The translations under genes and the position numbers were made by a program. Shown here piece by piece: positions 30,711 through 42,019 of a stretch of DNA of 64,000 nucleotides. Source of the DNA: Bremia lactucae (lineage: Eukaryota; Oomycota; Peronosporomycetes; Peronosporales; Peronosporaceae); NCBI RefSeq assembly GCF_004359215.1, contig NC_090610.1:7819371-7883370 (forward strand), in the 5' to 3' direction. The first letter of the stretch is position 1, and each line of letters starts with the position of its first letter. Under the pieces are notes generated by a model, which was not told the origin of the DNA, ran no database searches, and saw only the letters and a list, made by a program, of their open reading frames with translations.

Positions 30711-32324
30711 AATTAAAATTAGACGAGTCATGCAATCGATTGCCACCAATGAAGTGGTGGTAGCCTTGTCGCAGTAGACCTAATGCGAAAAAGATTAGAT
30801 TTTTTATGCAAGTTGTAAGGGATAGTGACGCTAACAATAGCAAGTATGAGCTAATATAACGAGACTTTCGAAAAACTCCGATCAGGTGGAAGATCCAATA
30901 CCATTTATCTTGCTTGAAATAGAATGGGGGACCTGACTGTGCGGTGACCATAGGCTTTGTTAGTTTGCAGTGGCTATCGGGCAATAAATATCTTATGATA
31001 GATAAAGAGTAGACATGACAGTCCTGTTTATCATACAAGAATGTCACTGTTTAGCAATTTGTGCCTCCCCCAACCGAAGTTTCTTAAAAAAAGAACGAGC
31101 GGATAACGTGATGCGCTGGCATGCGCGAATCCACTTTTATGGACAAGACGTGAGCGGGACGACATCCTCCCGTTCCTGGACGGAGATAAAGCCTTTTAGC
31201 GTAGGACACGTGGAAATCTTGACTTTTTCGTTGCGACAAATAGAGCCGGCATCTGATTCATATAAATATGATGGCTTCTTTTTGCACGAAAATTAACGAC
31301 ACGTTTGCTTAACAAATAAGACAAAGCACAACATATTGAATATTTTGCAGCCAATATCACGTGCTTAGGTATTTAATAGACTCATTGCGCCATTAAGATA
31401 TAAAGTAATGTCATATCGAACCATTGTACAAGCTCAACAATTGCTGTGGTCACAATATCGGAAGCAAGCCGACAACTAATCGAGATGCCGTAAAAAAAAC
31501 TTCCAGCAACTTTCTTGGACTGTTCGGAAATGGATGCGACATTCATGCGTTATTTCGCATCGCAAGCATTGAGCTGGAAAAAAGTTCAGATTAATTAAGA
31601 CCATGTTTTTACCACCAGCTGCAGAAACGAAATTTCAAATATATACATCACGCTCATCGATAATTGAAATCATCTGGAAGAGAAAATTGGGTATTCATGC
31701 GACGATTGAGCGACCAGATGACTTAACACCATGCGACAACACCAAAATATAGTTAGCCCCGGGAGTGATGACACAGCCATTTTAAAAAGTTGCGTTTTAA
31801 CCAATATTGTGTCGACACACGCTTCACCACGAGAAATCAAAGCTCCATATATCCTTTTGCAAGGCAAACGATATTTTTACTTGCGCGTAAAGCATGAGAT
31901 GCAGTTTTGAGGACAAGAAGTATCCTATAATAGCGTCATTGATATTGGAGATCCGCAAGGGAATTTTAGATTTATATGCCCGATAAACAATTTAGGCAAC
32001 AATAAAAGTATTATTTTGTCCCCAATGATGCAGCAAATGAAGTGCAAGCCACTAAGTAGGAGTGAAGTATGAAAGTAGAATACCTTCACTCGTCTTTTTG
32101 GATCCTTTTGACAAATGATGTGGCTAGATTAAAACTAGACACTGTTTTATTCACGTTCGACTAGGGAAATATATTTAAACCAAATGTAATTAAATATAAA
32201 CTTTATCCAATGATTGGATGCCATCTGTAGATGTGTATTCCTGCATGGCGAGCTTACTTTTTTAAATCGCAGATGATGTCTTGATCCCCTTAAATGCGAA
32301 AGCACATTAAGACACAAGGGTGGG
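30711..32324. other. Low-repeat intergenic stretch, no gene supported
   Basis: I find no conserved domain here on either strand. Open frames of 60-150 codons exist (for example minus 30592-31047 and plus 31015-31296) but lack recognisable features and overlap the effector promoter or A/T-rich sequence. The stretch does not match the LTR families of the window, so it may be original host sequence around the effector candidate. Confidence 0.5.
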
Positions 32325-32534
32325 TGTAGACAGGTGCTACTATAGCAGCCACGCTCTACTTACGCACACACCTTTAGGCACAGTGAGAAGGCGGTTTGAC
32401 CGTCTTCTCACACGTGCAGTGAGATTGTTGGTGGGCCCCTAAGCGACCTCACCCAACGAGCTAAGTACTTTAGTACAAGTGTCGTCACGGAAGCGGTAAT
32501 CCGTCTTCACGTGCGCACTTCTTAAGTTGAAAGT
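32325..32534 (-). repeat. Truncated LTR-I, R/U5 end only
   Basis: About 210 bases repeat the terminal part of the LTR that starts at 32535 (landmarks GTGTCGTCACGGAAGCGGTAA and CTAAGTACTTTAGTAC). Both copies begin with TGTAG and end near the GCGCACTT segment. The result is one and a half LTRs in tandem. Confidence 0.6.
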
Positions 32535-33065
32535 TGTAGGTGGGCAAGTCTTTATGGGGGCACGCTCTACTTAAGCACACACCCTAGCGCAGCGGAGAAG
32601 CTGTTTGACCGTCTAATTTCGTGTGCCGTGAGGTAATTGTGGTGGGCGCCTTAGCGACCTCATCCAACGCACTAGGTACTCTGGTAAACGTGTCGTCACG
32701 GGAGCGGTGATTCGACTCCTCGTGCGCACTTGATAAGTAGAAAGTAGTTTGAGACCGATTTAAATATAATCGCATTAAATATAAATTCCAATTTTTACCA
32801 AATTGAACTGTCATCTCTATTGATTACACTAATATGTTTTGCGAGCGTATCTCTATATATCTCGCGTAACGGATGACGCTAGGCGACATCCCTCCTAATG
32901 TGAATGCACCTATGTGCATCACATACACAAGGGTTGGTCACAAATGTGAACCACACTCAAGTGGTGGGTCTAATTACTTTATTTAAGAAATTGACCATCC
33001 CCTTGAGTACACCAAGTGTATTTAACGGGGACTGTGTAACATTAGGGCAACTTTAGCCAGTTACA
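32535..33065 (-). repeat. 3' LTR of Gy1b (LTR-I)
   Basis: This 531-bp LTR reads on the minus strand from TGTAACTGGC to CCTACA. It is preceded on the minus strand by the purine-rich TTTAAGGGAGTGGATAG, a plausible polypurine tract. Both U3 palindromes described for 639-1172 are present in slightly altered form. Confidence 0.75.
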
Positions 33066-33197
33066 CTATCCACTCCCTTAAAGAACGAAGTTACATTTTA
33101 AACTTCGATAAAGTGGAAGGAAGAACTATGCTGCTTGACGCGCCGCTAAGTCTCTGATTCACTCTAGCGACCTCTGTTTTCATACACGGCGCCAAAG

Positions 33198-34162
33198 GTG
33201 CCACCTACATGGGCAACGTTGGAGGGTCGTCTGCGAAGACGCCCACTAACTCTTGCATTTAGCGCGCGCGCCGCGTTAACACGCCCTGCAGCGTCCAATG
33301 CCTTAGCTGAAACGCCGACCGCTACTGCTGCTGTCGCGTTAACGGGGCTTAAGGATTCATCCCACTTAATCAGTGAGGATGTTGATCCGTCGCTCATTGT
33401 CGACTACAATGAGTCGAGACCGTTGCCGTCACCTCAAAGTAATGATGCGGACAAGGATCTCACGAGGAAGGATGATGGCACATTATTGCCCATCCAAACT
33501 TCTATCATTGCTCATAACATGGAGACAGCAACACTTACGAATGCTGTCTCGTCGTCTGCGCTGGATAGCGCAGCGACGGTTATTGCGAGCGCTGCCCATA
33601 AAGGCGCAGCCGCTTCTCCGTTGGGTAAAACCACACCGTCTTTTGCTCAGACCATTATCCATAATGGTTCTGACATAGAGGATTCTGAGCGTAACGCTCC
33701 GCCGACGACGCGTGAATGTGCTTAGTCGCTGTCACAAGCCAGCCGTATTAAACGTGGCTGTGTGACGGGTGGCATATCACTTATGCTCCCTCTCTCTGAA
33801 TGGCCTCGTGTAAACGGGACAATAGCGTCGCTCAAAAAACGCGCTTTTCTAAATGCTCAAAACTATTATGGTGTCATTAAATTATGGAAGACCCGGTCGT
33901 GTTGCGTTTAAATGAAACGCCCGACCAATACGAGGCGAAATTCTTGCGCCGCATTCATCCGCATTCCGATGCGATGATACAGCGGTCGCAGCGAATTAAT
34001 ATCGCCCGCTTGCGTGTGAAAGAAATCATGGGCGGTACTGTACCCCCTGTTTCTTCTCACTACGCTACTTCTGCTAGTCCATTTGAGACTAGCGAAGAGG
34101 CCTCAGCTGGTGCTCCTTTTCATAGGCAGTCACCAAGTAAATTCACCGTCTCCCTCATCTGA
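33198..34162 (+). CDS. Antisense accessory reading frame of Gypsy family I, copy 2 (broken)
   Basis: Open from 33198 to 33725 and again, after a frame change, at 33884-34162. It matches the Gy1a antisense frame along its length: an Ala/Thr/Ser-rich N-terminal half, SEDVDPSLIVDYNES, KDDGTLLPIQ, HNMETAT and PPTTREC, and the C-terminal NETPDQYEAKFLRRIH and KEIMGGT segments. An early frameshift with a stop (near 33260) separates the MPPKRG-equivalent start from the rest. It lies opposite to the element's gag-pol strand, as in Gy1a and Gy1c. Confidence 0.55.
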
Positions 34163-34223
34163 TCGCCGCTAGACTCACAGTCGGCGTCACCATCGTCTTC
34201 TTCGACGAATGGGGGTATGAGGC

Positions 34224-34680
34224 TCATTTGAGTCTACATACCGTTTCAGACGACCCACTTAAAATACGGCGCGTCTTTATATACGAGGGAAGGGTGAGCC
34301 TATAATTTGAGTCACCAACCTCTATTACCACCTTAAAGGGCCCAATGAAACGGTGCAACAACTTCGTAGTACCTCCAGGTAGTACAAAAATTGCATTTTT
34401 AGGTAGGGTAGCAATACTTAATAGTACTTTTTCACCCACTTTAAAGCGTTCGTTAATTTTGAGACCATTTCGGTCAGCATATTCTTTTTGCTTGTCCTGT
34501 GCGCTTGCCATCTCGTCACGGACTTTTCGTGTGATGGCTAATCGCTTAATCAAAAAGCGTTGAGCCTCGCTCACGCTTTTAGCATCAAACTCGCCTATGA
34601 TACCGCCGAGAGGTCGGTCATAGGACGTAGTTTTATTGACCACTGCTAAACTGGCAGGGTCACTAGGGAAAGTTCATGTC
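34224..34680 (-). pseudogene. Gy1b integrase C-terminus
   Basis: The open frame starts with sequence leading to AQRFLIKRLAITRKVRDEMA, followed by KINERFKVGEKVLLS and KLLHRFIGPF. It corresponds to 5447-6064 plus the inverted piece ending at about 4757 in Gy1a, and shows the uninterrupted order that Gy1a lost. The catalytic core upstream is gone. Confidence 0.75.
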
Positions 34681-34693
34681 TTTAAGCTGATAG

Positions 34694-35178
34694 TGTAATG
34701 GGGCACACATCGGTTGGAGAACCGTTGTTGTGGTACATTTACTAAATGGGTAAAATACCCTTTATCTAATTTTAAAATAGTTAGTTGCTTAAATCCCATT
34801 AAATATGGGCAATAATTATGTGGTCGCCGCCAGATATAAATCTGGGGCCGAAATCTATTTTAAATTAGCTAGGGTAAGGTTTTTAGATTTAAATAATTAA
34901 ATAAAGTGCAGTTCCTCATTGATCTTAAAGCGTTAAGTGCCTTCCTAAGGCTTGCGCATTGATTTGTAAGAGATAGAAGCCTTTCTAAGGTATATCCTCT
35001 TGGGCACTAGTTGCCACTTGGCTTTACGAACCCCTGAATCCCTTGAACTAGGATTCCTTAAGCTTTAATAGCATGTACGACTCCCAGAGTTGTTAAACCC
35101 ATAAGCTCAATAGAACTAAGTGACTCTCTGAGTCTGAGAGTCTTTCTCTGACTTTAGGAGCGTGATAGCTCCGCTACA
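34694..35178 (+). repeat. 5' LTR of Gy2b
   Basis: This 485-bp LTR runs from TGTAATGGGG to CGCTACA. It is bounded by the primer site on the right. The reverse complement matches 15330-15815 and 21222-21672. Confidence 0.8.
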
Positions 35179-35180
35179 CC

Positions 35181-35190
35181 TGGTAGCACT
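35181..35190 (+). other. Primer-binding site of Gy2b
   Basis: TGGTAGCACT two bases after the LTR end, the same site as in family III, so both families are inferred to use the same tRNA primer. Confidence 0.7.
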
Positions 35191-35238
35191 CGTAGTCAAC
35201 CTACGCCTGAGTCTTTACAAGACTTATTTTTTACGACA

Positions 35239-36257
35239 GTGAAAGAGGTTCCAGAATTGTCAGAAGCGCAACGCGCCGCTTATGACAAGCTCAAAATCTT
35301 ATTCGGGCTTGAGCACGTGGAATTTATTATTTCCCAGGGACCAGAGGTCCTGCATGCAAGGCTTGAAGCTTTCATGCGGTACAAAGCCTCCCTGATCGGT
35401 CAGGTACAGGACCCTTTAGCGGCATCTATGCCTACCCGGTACATCTCCGTACCTGACTCAGAGCCGAGGGCTCGCCCTCTAACTGTAAATGTAAAAAAAA
35501 ATGAGGGAAAAGAGGGAGAAAATCTCCCTTTTTGAATTGAGCAAATGGAAATGTCCATTGATTACGTCTTGTTCTTACCAGAAAGGCAAATGTGGCTATG
35601 GCCATGTCCAAACTTGGAGGTAGAGCCATAGAGTGGGCATTAATGTGCAGCACATCCATAAACGACGCTTTCCCCTCATGGGATTCGCTGAAACAGCAAG
35701 TGACCAGCATGTTTGCACCGCCTGATCAGGCTTTTTGCATGCGAGCACGACTCCTAGCGACTCGGCAGGGTAAAAGAACCCTGGGGGTCTTTGTCCAGGA
35801 GTTGAGAACTCTCATTGCATCTATGCATCAAGACCCGGTGCAAGAGGCAATTGTAGTGACCTTTTTTATGGGGGGTCTCAATGAAGGCATTGCCCGGACG
35901 GAATTGTTCCGATCTCATCCGGCTACGTTCGAAGAGGCAGTTGCCATAGCGCTACGCGCCGACTTTGACTTTAAGTCTGCCCGCGTTAGCACGCCTGTTT
36001 ACCGAACAAGCTCTTCGAGCACATGGGTTCCGTCTAATAGAGCGGAACCTATGTTTATAAGCCTCGTTGAGGAAGGAGAAGAGGCTCTTCAAGCTGTGGA
36101 ACAGCATAAGACCATCCGTAGATGTTATGTGCGCGAATGCACGAAACATTTACGCCCTGCCTGCCCACTTCGAAATTTGCGTAAAGCCCGAAAGAGCTCC
36201 AACTCCGACCTATACCAGAGATCTGGTACGGTGCGGGGAAACGTCGATACCCAGTAG
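35239..36257 (+). pseudogene. gag: Gy2b gag
   Basis: Two open pieces, 35239-35535 and 35592-36257, form one gag. The second contains a capsid-like helical region (TSMFAPPDQAFCMRARLLA, then FVQELRTLIASMHQDPVQEA). Its C-terminus has CYVRECTKHLRPAC, a degenerate zinc knuckle with altered spacing. A frame break separates the two pieces near 35540. Confidence 0.75.
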
Positions 36258-37023
36258 ATGCGGGGCGCCCTTCTGGGGAAGACCTAGGCTCGGTTAAACC
36301 TCAAGGAGGTGAGAATAAATAGAACCTTGCCCCAATTAGCTTGGTGCTCATTTCGATTGTAAAGGGCTTTGGTAAGCCGTGGTCAATTTTAATTGACTCA
36401 GGAGTGTCTTGCAATTATGCTCGACGCCTTTCTATTGAGGGAAATCAACAATACGTGGAGGTACTTAGAGCGCATGGAGATAATACAATAACACTGTTTG
36501 CTTAGGGACAGGGACTCGGGTCACTGTTCCCAAAGTTCCATTGAACTTAGGTATAAAGTTTCTGGACTTTGACAGTATGGAACGCTGTCTCGTCCTTGAT
36601 TTGGATTCGAGATATGATCTCATTTGTTGCCTAGCAAAGGTGGGTCCATGACTCTCCAAAACTTTGCTAGGAATATTGCGCGTGGCGCCTAAGGTCTTAG
36701 ACTTCCAATTGATCCACGGTCAGGGGAGTGAAGACAGTAAAATGTCTCATCTCGCCCCTGAAAAGAAGCCGTGGCTTTTGCCAGAAAGGCTTATCAATAG
36801 CTTGTCTGGAGAAGCTACTCCTCACAATAAATATTACTAATTCGGTTCATGATGTTCTAGCCAGGCCATACCAAGAATGAGTCTGTCACTGTTTTAGACA
36901 TTGGCATGTCTGAGTTAATAAACTCTAATGTTAAAAACATTAATTTTGAGCCCGACTGAGCAGAAATAAGTAAAACGGCACGTACTTCGTCGAGTAACAC
37001 TCGCTATACTAACGATTCACTAA
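36258..37023 (+). pseudogene. Gy2b aspartic protease region, broken
   Basis: ILIDSGVSCNYARRLSIEG near 36385-36445 keeps the catalytic DSG. Stops follow within about 120 bases, and the rest up to 37023 has only short open pieces. Confidence 0.6.
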
Positions 37024-37830
37024 ATGCTGAAAGCAGCGTGCAATATCCCTGAGATACGTGGAGTGGCACGTCTAAGTCCACCGAGTATGGTCGGCCGAGG
37101 TGGCACCATCCTAAGTGTCAATAGTGACACTATTGGCGGTTCGCCAGGGCATTTTGGGTCAAATCCTCCTAATGCACGTGAGGCGACACGTAAACGTTCG
37201 CTGGATAAGGAAGTTGAGTTTTTTAACTCTTTATCGGATGTCAAATTAGACACCATGTCTTGTATAGAACCAATACAGGCTGAAAACCCTGGGGACGTGA
37301 ATGTCCCGGCCTCTAAAAGGCGTATTGTCTTCATCTTCACTCCAAGACAGGATGGACACGAAGCGTGTATACCCTCACAAAGTGATACGAGTGAGCAAGT
37401 ACATACGCTTGTAAATGGCGTAACCGGTAACATTGAGGGGGAAGTAAGCCTTGCGGCAATCCTCTCGTTACATGCTCTTTTAGAGCTAGACGAAATGTCT
37501 ATTGATGAGTGCGGTCGAGTCTTAAAAACTGGTGACTTATCTGAAATGATGGTCATTCGACCTATGGTTGAGTTAAACTCATCGTCACTTCTAGACGAAG
37601 CTGTCCTGGATGACACAAAAGGTGCACTTTGTGCGCGAAATGGGTCACCGATCCTGGAAGATCCTACGGATCCTTTTTATTCCTTAATTAAGGAATTCCA
37701 AGATAAGGTATGTAATAACCCACCATCTGTTTTAGCTCCGGATAGAAGTGTTCATCATGAAATTGACTTAGTAATGGGAACCAAATACTGTGTCACAAGA
37801 ACAATGGCTTTTACCAAAGGAGCAGTGTGA
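37024..37830 (+). pseudogene. Gy2b protease-RT spacer and RT N-terminus
   Basis: A 268-codon open frame. Residues up to about 235 are an acidic, Ser-rich spacer related to Gy2a 18783-19248. The end (HHEIDLVMGTKYCVTR) is the beginning of the RT, where the frame is lost by a small indel around 37800 just before the expected WPLP. Confidence 0.65.
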
Positions 37831-38490
37831 CGTCATTGACGATTTCTTCCATGCAAAGCACGAGGCTGAAATGTTACGAGAGAACAAATCTCCTCATTCG
37901 ACACCGACATTTTTGTGTCAAAAAGCCAAATGGTAAATGGCGCATTGTACATGCTTATAATAAGCTTAAGGCTGCCACTATACCAGCCCAAACCCCCATT
38001 CCTAGAAAAGATGTTCTTTAGAACAATATGGTGGGATGTACAATGTACAGTGCATTGGACTTAGTCAATGGTTACTACCAAGTGCTTATGCGAGCTAGTG
38101 ATATCCCGCTTACAGCGGTTAGCACCCAAAGCGGCATGTAATGGGAGTGGCTGGTTTTCCACAATGGCTTTCCAACGCCCCGGCAACATTTAATCGTCTA
38201 GTGACGCAACTGTTTCGCCCTCATCGAGGTTATGCACAGACTTATTTCGATGACATTTTTGTCCATAGTCGTGCGGAGCAGGGTCGGTCGGATATGGAAA
38301 ACCATTTAGACCATTTGCGAGCAGTGCTCGAATGCATGCGCACAAAAAAATTGTATGCCAATGCATCTAAATGCATTTTTGGCGCAGACGAAATTCCTTC
38401 TTTAGAAAACTTCATTGGAAAGCGATGCCTTAGAGCGATTCCGCTAAGGTAAAAGCCATAGTAGATTGGCCGGTTCCTAAAAACCAAAAG
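37831..38490 (+). pseudogene. pol: Gy2b reverse transcriptase core
   Basis: KWRIVHAYNKLKAATIPAQ (about 37938-37994), a stop at 38020, ALDLVNGYYQVLMR near 38053-38094 with the first catalytic Asp, and SNAPATFNRLVTQLF followed by YAQTYFDDIFVHSRA in 38141-38452. The YFDD motif is intact. One frameshift near 38135 and two stops prevent translation. Confidence 0.8.
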
Positions 38491-38493
38491 GAT

Positions 38494-39110
38494 TTGCTTA
38501 AGTGGTTGGGTCTCGCCAATTATTTACACAAATATAGCAAAAATTACGCTGATATGGCTAGGCCATTATCTAAACTCCTAAAGAAAGATATAGAATGGTG
38601 CTGGACTAGCACCGAAAATAATGCTTTTCGAGCAGTTAAGGGTAGTCTTATCCATGCCCCGATTCTGGTACTGCCAAACCCAAATTGGCCTTTCAGTATC
38701 GTCTTTGACGCATCAGATTTTGCCATTGGCAGTGCTCTGTTACAAACAGATGTTGATGGGCATCAACGTGTTATTGCGTTCGAGTCTAAAAAGCTTAAAG
38801 CTGCGGAAAAGAACTACCCAGTTCATGACAAAGAGTTCCTTGTTATGAAGTATGCTCTCGTCAAATTCAGAGGTCATCCACTCGGCTCTAAGCCGTTTGT
38901 GATTTTTACAGATCACACATCATTGCGCACGGCGACTAAGTCGCCCCATCTCTCACAGAAAATGGCCCGATAACTATCTTTTTTTGCGGAATCCAACTTC
39001 GTGGTGAAGTATAAGCCCGGCAAGCAAAATGCTTTGGCCGACGCGTTATCACGCAGGCCGGATTATGAGATTCTCATTCAACGACTATCTCGTCACCTAT
39101 TCCTGAATTA
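38494..39110 (+). pseudogene. Gy2b RNase H
   Basis: A 160-codon open frame carries the connection region (LGLANYLHKYSKNYADMARP) and RNase H: FDASDFAIGSALLQ with the first Asp, YPVHDKEFLVMKYAL with the Glu, FTDHTSLRT. After a stop at 38971-38973 the typical end (KPGKQNALADALSRRPDY-like) continues to about 39065. This domain is deleted in Gy2a. Confidence 0.75.
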
Positions 39111-40420
39111 ATCAGTTCGGCTTACGCCAAGGATAAACAGTGTGCAGCTCTGCTACGAGCGTTATAGGACTCAAATTGGGTATTAAATTGGCGGCACGTT
39201 TGCGTGCAAGGTTACATCGATTTCTATCGATAACAACCTGTTGCACAAACATCGCGGACCCTCCGCGTGTCATTGTTCCTCATGATGAGGAGGTGAAGTA
39301 CCGGATCCAATATGAGGCACACGATACTGTCCTTGGTGGTCATCTCGCTTGAGAAAAGACCTACGGCTTCATAGGCCAGAGTCGGTGGCCCAAACTTTAA
39401 AAATGGGTCAGCACATATATTCGCACATGCGAAACGTGCCAACGGATTAAACCCTCGACACATGCTGCTGCGCCACTGGCGAGTCTTCCCGTCCCCATAG
39501 GATTGTGGGAGTCCATTAGTATGGATTTCGTCTTTGGGCTACCGAAAGATTCAGCCGGTAACTCCGGTATAGTGGTCTTTGTTGACCGTTTGAGCAAAAT
39601 GGCTTACTAAGCAGCCGTGCCAGATTCCATTGATGGAGACGGTACAGCTAAGCTGTTCATCGATCGCGTGTTTCGAAAACATGGTTTGCCAGTGGCAATT
39701 ATCTCTGATCGGGATCCCCGATTTTACGGGTAAATCTGGAAATCAATTTTCCGAGTGCTTATAACCAGATTGGAGATGTCCACTGCGGACCATCCACAGA
39801 CCGATGGTCGAACTGAACTTGTCAATCGCGTCATTGAAGACGTTTAACGCAGCGTGTGTGCTCAGACACCAAAGCGCTGGAGCTCAATGCTCCCAGTAGT
39901 GGAGTTTGCGTTCAATGACGCTGTTCATGCCTCTACAGGCTATACTGTGTTCTATGTAAACGGTCTTACCAACCGCGCGTTCCATTAACGATACCACTGC
40001 AGGGTTAAGGGCTTGGTGGGGGAGAATCGGCCGATAGGCTTGCTGATATCAGCCCTGTTACCGTTCGGAAACAAGTAAGCGAGTTTCTCGCGACGCGATT
40101 TAGTATCTTAAGACATGTAAGAGATACGATGGCTGATAGCCAAGACAAACAAAAACAAGAAGCAGATGCCAAAAGCAGAAACTGTATTAATTCGTATATG
40201 GTCGGAGACCGAGTTTTACTAAACGCTAAGAACCTACCTACCAACTTGGTATCCGCGGTCTTCAAGACCAAATTTCGCCCGCGCTTTATTGGACCATTTA
40301 CGTTCGTGGCCAAGAAGGGCCTAGCTTATACGCTAAACCTTCCCAACAAGCTGCGTACACATCCAGTGTTTTACGTTGGCTTGCTTTAGCCATATCGGGA
40401 CCCTTCCCACTTGGACTTGA
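39111..40420 (+). pseudogene. Gy2b integrase
   Basis: Segments in order: the zinc-binding region near 39290-39450 (CETCQRIKP), the first core Asp in MDFVFGLPKD (39520-39550), IISDRDPRF near 39700-39725, TADHPQTDGRTE near 39785-39820 with the core Glu region after it, FAFNDAVHASTG (39905-39940), and the C-terminal RPRFIGPFTFVAKKG within 40129-40389. Several in-frame stops are present. No chromodomain is recognisable. Confidence 0.75.
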
Positions 40421-40493
40421 AGGCGCTTGCGCCGAGACAGGCGGTCGTGCCGCAGATTGTTGCATCCTCACCAGGATATCCAACTGGCCCTCT

Positions 40494-41345
40494 TTACGTG
40501 GTAAAAGCGATTTCGGCGAAAGACGCCCGAACCGCCTCAAAAGAGCTCCCAACCCGAGCAAGGACCTCACGAAGAAGTTGCACCTCGTGTCGTTGAGCAT
40601 CAAATGCTTCCGCCGAAATTTCGGCCCCCTCCCGCACCGCTTGATGCGCGGGGAAACCTTCAGTTTCATGTGGAGAAACTTTTAAAGCGACGTCGTCGTG
40701 AGGGTCAATACTAGTATCTGGTGAAGTGGCTAGGGTAACCCTCTTCCAAAAACTCTTGGGAGTTCGAGGTACCTCTTCGGCAAGATTGCCCGTACAACGT
40801 TGACATTTTTGAGCTCCAAGCTGAGGGTCAACTCGCGTCAAACGTCGCTTCCCACTACTAAACGTGGGATTAGGTGGATCTAAAGCCTCAGTGCGGCTTC
40901 GATCCTTGGTTGTACGGTCAACCGTAGCACTGAAATATCGGCTAGCCTTACTTCGTTTTGTGGCATAAATGCTGAACGTAACTGGCCTTTGGCCTAAAGC
41001 TTAGCGAAGTCGAAGCGAAGCTTCACCTTAATCCGCAGACTCTCTGATATTCCAGATATTACGGAGTTTGCGGGCCCGGTGAACCCAGTTCTCAAATGAG
41101 ACTTCGTTTTCACTCCTTGTTTCGTTTGGAAACAAAACGATCAGAATCTTTCTCATGCAGGTCACCGAAGCCCCACAAGCTTGATCACGTAAACGCGTCA
41201 GATACTGGCTTCGCGTCATTACCTTCGGCGTAAGGTAATGCTCATGAAGAGCGTCGCGGGCAGCGATCTCCTCCGGCGTCCTCGCCGGGTCACCAGTGAT
41301 CCAGGGGAAGGGCTCGCATCTCTATCGAGATGCGCGATGAGATTG
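40494..41345 (-). CDS. Antisense accessory reading frame of Gypsy family II, Gy2b copy (broken)
   Basis: Opposite to gag-pol and beyond integrase. Reading on the minus strand, conserved sequence starts near 41345 (DPARTPEEIAARDALHEHYL), continues at 41028-41219 (ETRSENEVSFENWV) and, after frame changes, at 40494-40841, ending with a helical EVQLLREVLARVGSSFEAVR. Similar pieces occur in Gy2a at 15956-16930, also antisense. Coiled-coil propensity is apparent in the last part. No known domain. Frameshifts make this copy non-coding as it stands. Confidence 0.5.
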
Positions 41346-42019
41346 ACGTTTTGCCATCGATTTACAGGCGCCAGAGGCGCGTGTTTTCTGATAGACCTTA
41401 TGATCCATTGGATGGGTCTCGTCATACTGACGGACGAGGCTCTCAACGTCAACAACCAGCTGGGAACGAGGCTCCCTGCTGTCATGTGAAGGTTGTAAAC
41501 CGCACCAGCGAACAAGATAACTTGTTCGCTACCCCTTCACATCACGGAGTATACGTTCCACAAGGAAACGTTGACAGCCTTGGAAATTCACCAATGGTTG
41601 TGGCGGAGGAGTGAAAATTAAATCCGACCCATGTGTCGGATCTAGTGTCGATGGTCGACAAACTCGATCGCTTCCTCCATGATTTGGAGGAGGGACTTGA
41701 CCACGAGCGCGGTAAGCGTCGCTCGTTGGAGCAGACGGTGCAGGCTCACCATATCGAGCGGTTGGAAGACCGTTCGAAGAGTGCGTACTCCTTGTTGGAG
41801 TACGAGCGGAAGTATCATGCTGTCCGCGATGAGCTGTCGTCAGCTCATCGTAGCTTCGAGGATCTTCGAAACCGGCCTGAGAAACTTCAGGTTCAACATG
41901 AAAATCTGGTTCGCGATCACAATAATCTTTTGGGTATTCTTGTAAAGAGTGGTCAAATCCGTCCTCGGAAGAAGCCGCGTACTGATGGTACGGCCGGAGC
42001 CGACCAACGTAAAACGTAG
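41300..42019 (+). CDS. Antisense coiled-coil protein of Gypsy family III, Gy3c copy
   Basis: One frame is open from 41300 to 42019, broken only by a TGA at 41612-41614. The second part (41633-42019, 128 residues) has a strong heptad pattern (MVDKLDRFLHDLEEGL, then LLEYERKYHAVRDEL and LQVQHENLVRDHNNLL) and ends with a basic stretch RPRKKPRTDG. It overlaps the integrase tail, which is open on the minus strand over the same bases (41529-42170), so both strands are open for nearly 400 bases. The Gy3a copy at 9789-11270 is longer at the N-terminus. A structural or nucleic-acid-binding role is possible; nothing shows it directly. Confidence 0.6.

Larger units (their letters stand above)
33066..34693 (-). 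mobile_element. Gypsy family I element Gy1b, 3' part only
   Basis: On the minus strand the remaining parts are the integrase C-terminus (34224-34680), then an untranslated region holding the antisense frame, then the 3' LTR (32535-33065). All upstream parts are missing; the element is cut at 34693 by the 5' LTR of Gy2b, which points the other way. Confidence 0.75.
34694..41290 (+). mobile_element. Ty3/Gypsy family II element Gy2b, 3' LTR missing
   Basis: Plus strand: 5' LTR (34694-35178), primer site, gag, protease, spacer, RT, RNase H, integrase and a tail with an antisense frame. It ends near 41290 where Gy3c, in the opposite direction, is also cut. It is the most complete family II copy here; the RT, RNase H and much of integrase are readable but carry stops and frameshifts. 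Confidence 0.8.

Noticed and set aside
30592..31047. 151-codon minus-strand frame upstream of the effector
   Set aside because: It overlaps the effector start and its initiator, has no leader, domain or conserved feature, and a composition typical of chance frames in A/T-rich DNA.
31015..31296. Second effector-like frame with a hydrophobic start
   Set aside because: The leader is weak and Cys-rich, and no RXLR or EER-type motif at the right position is present.
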